Below, piece by piece: positions 61,774 to 64,000 of a stretch of 64,000 nt of DNA. The stretch spans positions 124,001-188,000 of the forward strand of contig NZ_WUTY02000002.1 in assembly GCF_009828925.2 (NCBI RefSeq). Reading direction: 5' to 3'. Numbering within the stretch: the stretch's first letter is position 1; each line of letters begins with the position of its first letter. Under the pieces are notes generated by a model. That model saw only the letters and a list, made by a program, of their open reading frames with translations. It had not been told where the DNA came from and did not search any database. This DNA is from Methylicorpusculum oleiharenae (GTDB lineage Bacteria; Pseudomonadota; Gammaproteobacteria; Methylococcales; Methylomonadaceae). A program made the position numbers and the translations under genes.

Positions 61774-62199
61774 ATGTCAACACCCGGTTCTAGAACAATA
61801 AGAGAATGTCCTGAATGCAATGGCCCTTGTTCATTTTACAATCCTGACTATGGTTCTATACATATTTCAGGTGATGAGGATTGTTTTAATATAGCTTTTT
61901 CTTATGAAACTAAAAGTCTTAAATGCCCACATTGCTCAAAAGTCTTTTCTCTCCCTGATTCTGAAATAACGTGTATACATTTTCTTACTGAGTATAAAGC
62001 TAGTTTACTTAAAAGTGGAATGGAAATTAATAGCTTTATGGATTTTTTGGGTATTCCTACTTATGGAAAAACTTACACTAGATACAAACTATTTGAGAAT
62101 TTGTATGGAAAAAAGAGTTATGAATATGACGCTTATTATGTGGCATTTAAGGCGCTACCGATAGATTATTTTAGTAAGACGCTTGATATGTTTTTTTAA
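61774..62199 (+). CDS. small Cys-rich (zinc-ribbon) protein
   Basis: The 141-residue protein has two CxxC pairs (IRECPECNGPCSFYNPDYG and SLKCPHCSKVFSLPDSEITCIHF) that would form one ribbon. A helical C-terminal part follows (GKTYTRYKLFENLYGKKSYEYDAYYVAFKALP). It is AT-rich like the genes before it and shares their CPEC style. It is last gene of the + strand run. No family is recognised. Confidence 0.55.
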   Translation: MSTPGSRTIRECPECNGPCSFYNPDYGSIHISGDEDCFNIAFSYETKSLKCPHCSKVFSLPDSEITCIHFLTEYKASLLKSGMEINSFMDFLGIPTYGKTYTRYKLFENLYGKKSYEYDAYYVAFKALPIDYFSKTLDMFF

Positions 62200-62320
62200 G
62201 TAGGGCCGTAGGATGCGCTTCACGCATTTGCTCTAGCAATAAGCGCAATAGGGAAAATTTATAGAATTATTATTCACAACTTGTTTGGTTATCATCATTT
62301 ATCTATTTTTCCTCAAATTT

Positions 62321-63662
62321 GAGAGCCATAATCAAATCTGGTGTATCACCAATTTGAATTAGGCGGCCATCTGCTGTGTTTCTTCTTTTTTCTCTGCCTC
62401 TGTGATAATGGCAATGCCGTCCTGGAAACGGATGCCCTCAATCACTTCCGGTATTCGTTTAAAACCCTATATCTTGCGCAAACTCTTCTCGGCCGTCAGC
62501 GCTAATTGAAACACCAATCCCATCAAGGTACTGCGCGAGACGCAGTTTTTAGTGCGCGTGGTCCGATGGCGAATCGTCGCGAAGCTGGATTCAATCGGAT
62601 TAGTCGTCCGAATGTGCAGCCAATGTTCAGCGGGAAAGTCGTAAAAAGCCAAGAGTGATTCGCGATCTTTTGCCAGCACTCCCACTGCCTTGGGATACTT
62701 GGCTTCAAAGTTACGCTGGAAGCTGTCAAAGGCTGTTTCCGCCTGAACTTGGGTTTCAGCCATCCAGATTTCTTTTAATCCAGCCTTGGCTTTGGCTTGG
62801 ATCGAATCGGCCAGCGCCGCCAACACATTCGCCGTCTTATGCACCCAACACCGTTGATGCCGTGTTGTCGACCAAGCCTCGTTGATGGCTACCCAGAAAC
62901 CCAATGCGCCGTCGCCGGTAGCCAGTTTCGGCGCTTCCTGTAAGCCGCGAGCTTGCATATCCTGTAAGACACTCAGCCAGGACGCTTTTGATTCCCGATA
63001 ACCGTCCGATAAGGCCAGCAAGCGCTTTTCACCTTGTTCGTTGTCGCCGATGATGACCAATAAGCACAGTCGATCATCCTCGCCGCGCAGGGTCGAATAA
63101 ATACCATCCGCCCACACGTAGACATAGCGTTCCTTCGCTAAATTTCGGTTATTCCAGGTTTGGTAGTCCTCAGCCCATTGGGCTTTTAAGCGACTCACCA
63201 CCGCCGGTGACAAGCCTTTGGCCTCGTCACCCATCAGTACCGACAGGGTCTCTTGCATGTCGCCGGTGGAAATGCCACGTAAGTGCAGCCAAGGCAAGGC
63301 CGCTGCCACGCGTTGAGCTTTGCGCACATAGGGTGGCACGAGGGTTGAGTTGAATTTAACCCCGCCGCCGGAGCTATCCCTCACGACAGTTAAACGGCCC
63401 TCCAGATCAGTGACCTTAGTATAGTCACCAAAAACGATTGCAACTCGGCTTCAATCGCCTGTTGGATCAAGGCCTTGGCCCTGGTTCGCAACAAATCAGT
63501 CAAAGGATCGTTAATTGCCTCTGTATTTTCCCATTCTTTTGCTTTATCTTTGTTGATGGCGTTTATCATTAATGCTGTTATTTGATCTCGACAATCTTAT
63601 TTCAGCAGAGAACGCCACTTCTCTTTAAGTCGGGCTGAACACCAGATTTAGTTATAGCTCTT
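62321..63662 (-). mobile_element. IS256-family insertion sequence, decayed
   Basis: The ends GAGAGCCATAATCAAATCTG (from 62321) and, at the right, the complement of AAGAGCTATAACTAAATCTG (to 63662) are inverted repeats. The transposase gene between them is frameshifted. No clear 8-bp target duplication is visible. Confidence 0.7.
62359..63569 (-). pseudogene. IS256-family transposase, frameshifted
   Basis: Read in three frames, the gene is nearly complete. The N-terminus MINAINKDKAKEWENTEAINDP...LIQQAIEAELQSFL shifts near 63430 into a long frame. That frame has RYVYVWADGIYSTLRGEDDRLCLLVIIG (first Asp), KLATGDGALGFWVAINEAW (second Asp), RCWVHKTANVLAAL and HLRTTNPIESSFATIRHRT (Glu). A last shift near 62480 leads to GFKRIPEVIEGIRFQDGIAII...EETQQMAA. 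The catalytic domain is intact but the shifts at both ends should inactivate it. Confidence 0.82.
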
Positions 63663-63780
63663 ATACTAGCCTAAACTGGCTCAATATTGGCTATTTTTGA
63701 GAAGTCAAAATAAGCTAGAAGTCTTATTGGATAGGGCATTCAGCAAAAATCTATGGGAATTTAGTGTCATTTATTTAAAC

Positions 63781-63987
63781 TCACCCAAAATTGTTTCCAC
63801 TATTTTGGTTTGTATCTGAATATAATTTGCTTAAAACATTTTCCGCTGAATTTTTATGAGCCCAATTCGGAGCTCCTTCCCCTTGAGCCAGTTTCTCTGT
63901 GCAATGCTTAATCATAAGCTTTAATGCAGCTTCCATCATGATGCATTCACTATCATTCAATGTAAGTCTATATACGTAGGTGGTCAT
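63781..63987 (-). CDS. small hypothetical protein
   Basis: The 68-residue protein reads MTTYVYRLTLNDSECIMMEAALKLMIKHCTEKLAQGEGAPNWAHKNSAENVLSKL..., with a beta strand then two helices. The LTLNDSE...EAAL pattern is seen in small proteins of mobile islands, but I cannot name the family. GGAAAAAT is the only upstream ribosome-like sequence. Confidence 0.45.
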   Translation of the reverse strand: MTTYVYRLTLNDSECIMMEAALKLMIKHCTEKLAQGEGAPNWAHKNSAENVLSKLYSDTNQNSGNNFG

Positions 63988-64000
63988 AATTTTTCCATTC

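Noticed and set aside
63570-63780. 8-bp target duplication for the IS256-family element
   Set aside because: Bases flanking the inferred ends do not match, so no duplication is claimed.

Overview
The window looks like accessory DNA of a gammaproteobacterium. An RND efflux operon, a sulfide:quinone oxidoreductase-type flavoprotein paired with a DUF1641 protein, MarR and TetR regulators, an IHF-beta-like protein and F-type conjugation genes all fit. A methanotroph of the Methylococcales is possible, but that is inference and no marker gene in the window proves it.

Layout. Positions 1-12.6 kb are the most chromosome-like part: flavoprotein plus DUF1641, an exported beta-propeller, a three-gene RND pump (- strand) with a divergent TetR gene and a palindromic operator, and two tandem paralogous MarR genes that share an operator-like palindrome with a small exported protein. 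From 12.6 to 31 kb there is a patchwork of remnants and mobile DNA: a RelE/RelB-type toxin-antitoxin pair, a decayed helicase IV gene, a gene interrupted by an IS1380-like element, AT-rich exported hypotheticals, an endonuclease I, a second IS, two lipases (one DUF2235 type with a LecA-like tail), a decayed VapBC pair and an IS630 remnant. From 32.2 to 45.6 kb lies a partial F-type conjugation module (TraC, an unknown protein, a TraF-like thioredoxin-fold protein, an S49 peptidase, TraH, TraG), two lipoproteins and an IHF-beta-like gene, bracketed by a 51-bp inverted repeat. A 316-bp MITE with perfect 38-bp ends sits at its left edge.

From 45.7 to 54.9 kb is the most striking part: two recombinase-in-trio (RIT) elements, one inserted inside the other. 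The outer element (- strand, 45742-54026) has its third recombinase gene split by the inner element (+ strand, 46054-49497) and its second gene split by an ISAzo13-like IS. In both cases joining the flanks restores an open frame. A gene-less relative of the outer element, with the same ends, lies at 54461-54928. Each of the three copies has a different palindrome beside the end that is, or would be, upstream of the first recombinase.

From 55.0 to 56.7 kb are two defence-type genes, a PD-(D/E)XK nuclease and a TIR-like protein. They are separated and bounded by attC-like sites, as in integron gene cassettes. From 57.2 to 62.2 kb is an AT-rich run of small + strand genes (HNH nuclease, GNAT, zinc-ribbon proteins, one gene with three in-frame stops). 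The window ends with a decayed IS256-family element and a small hypothetical gene.
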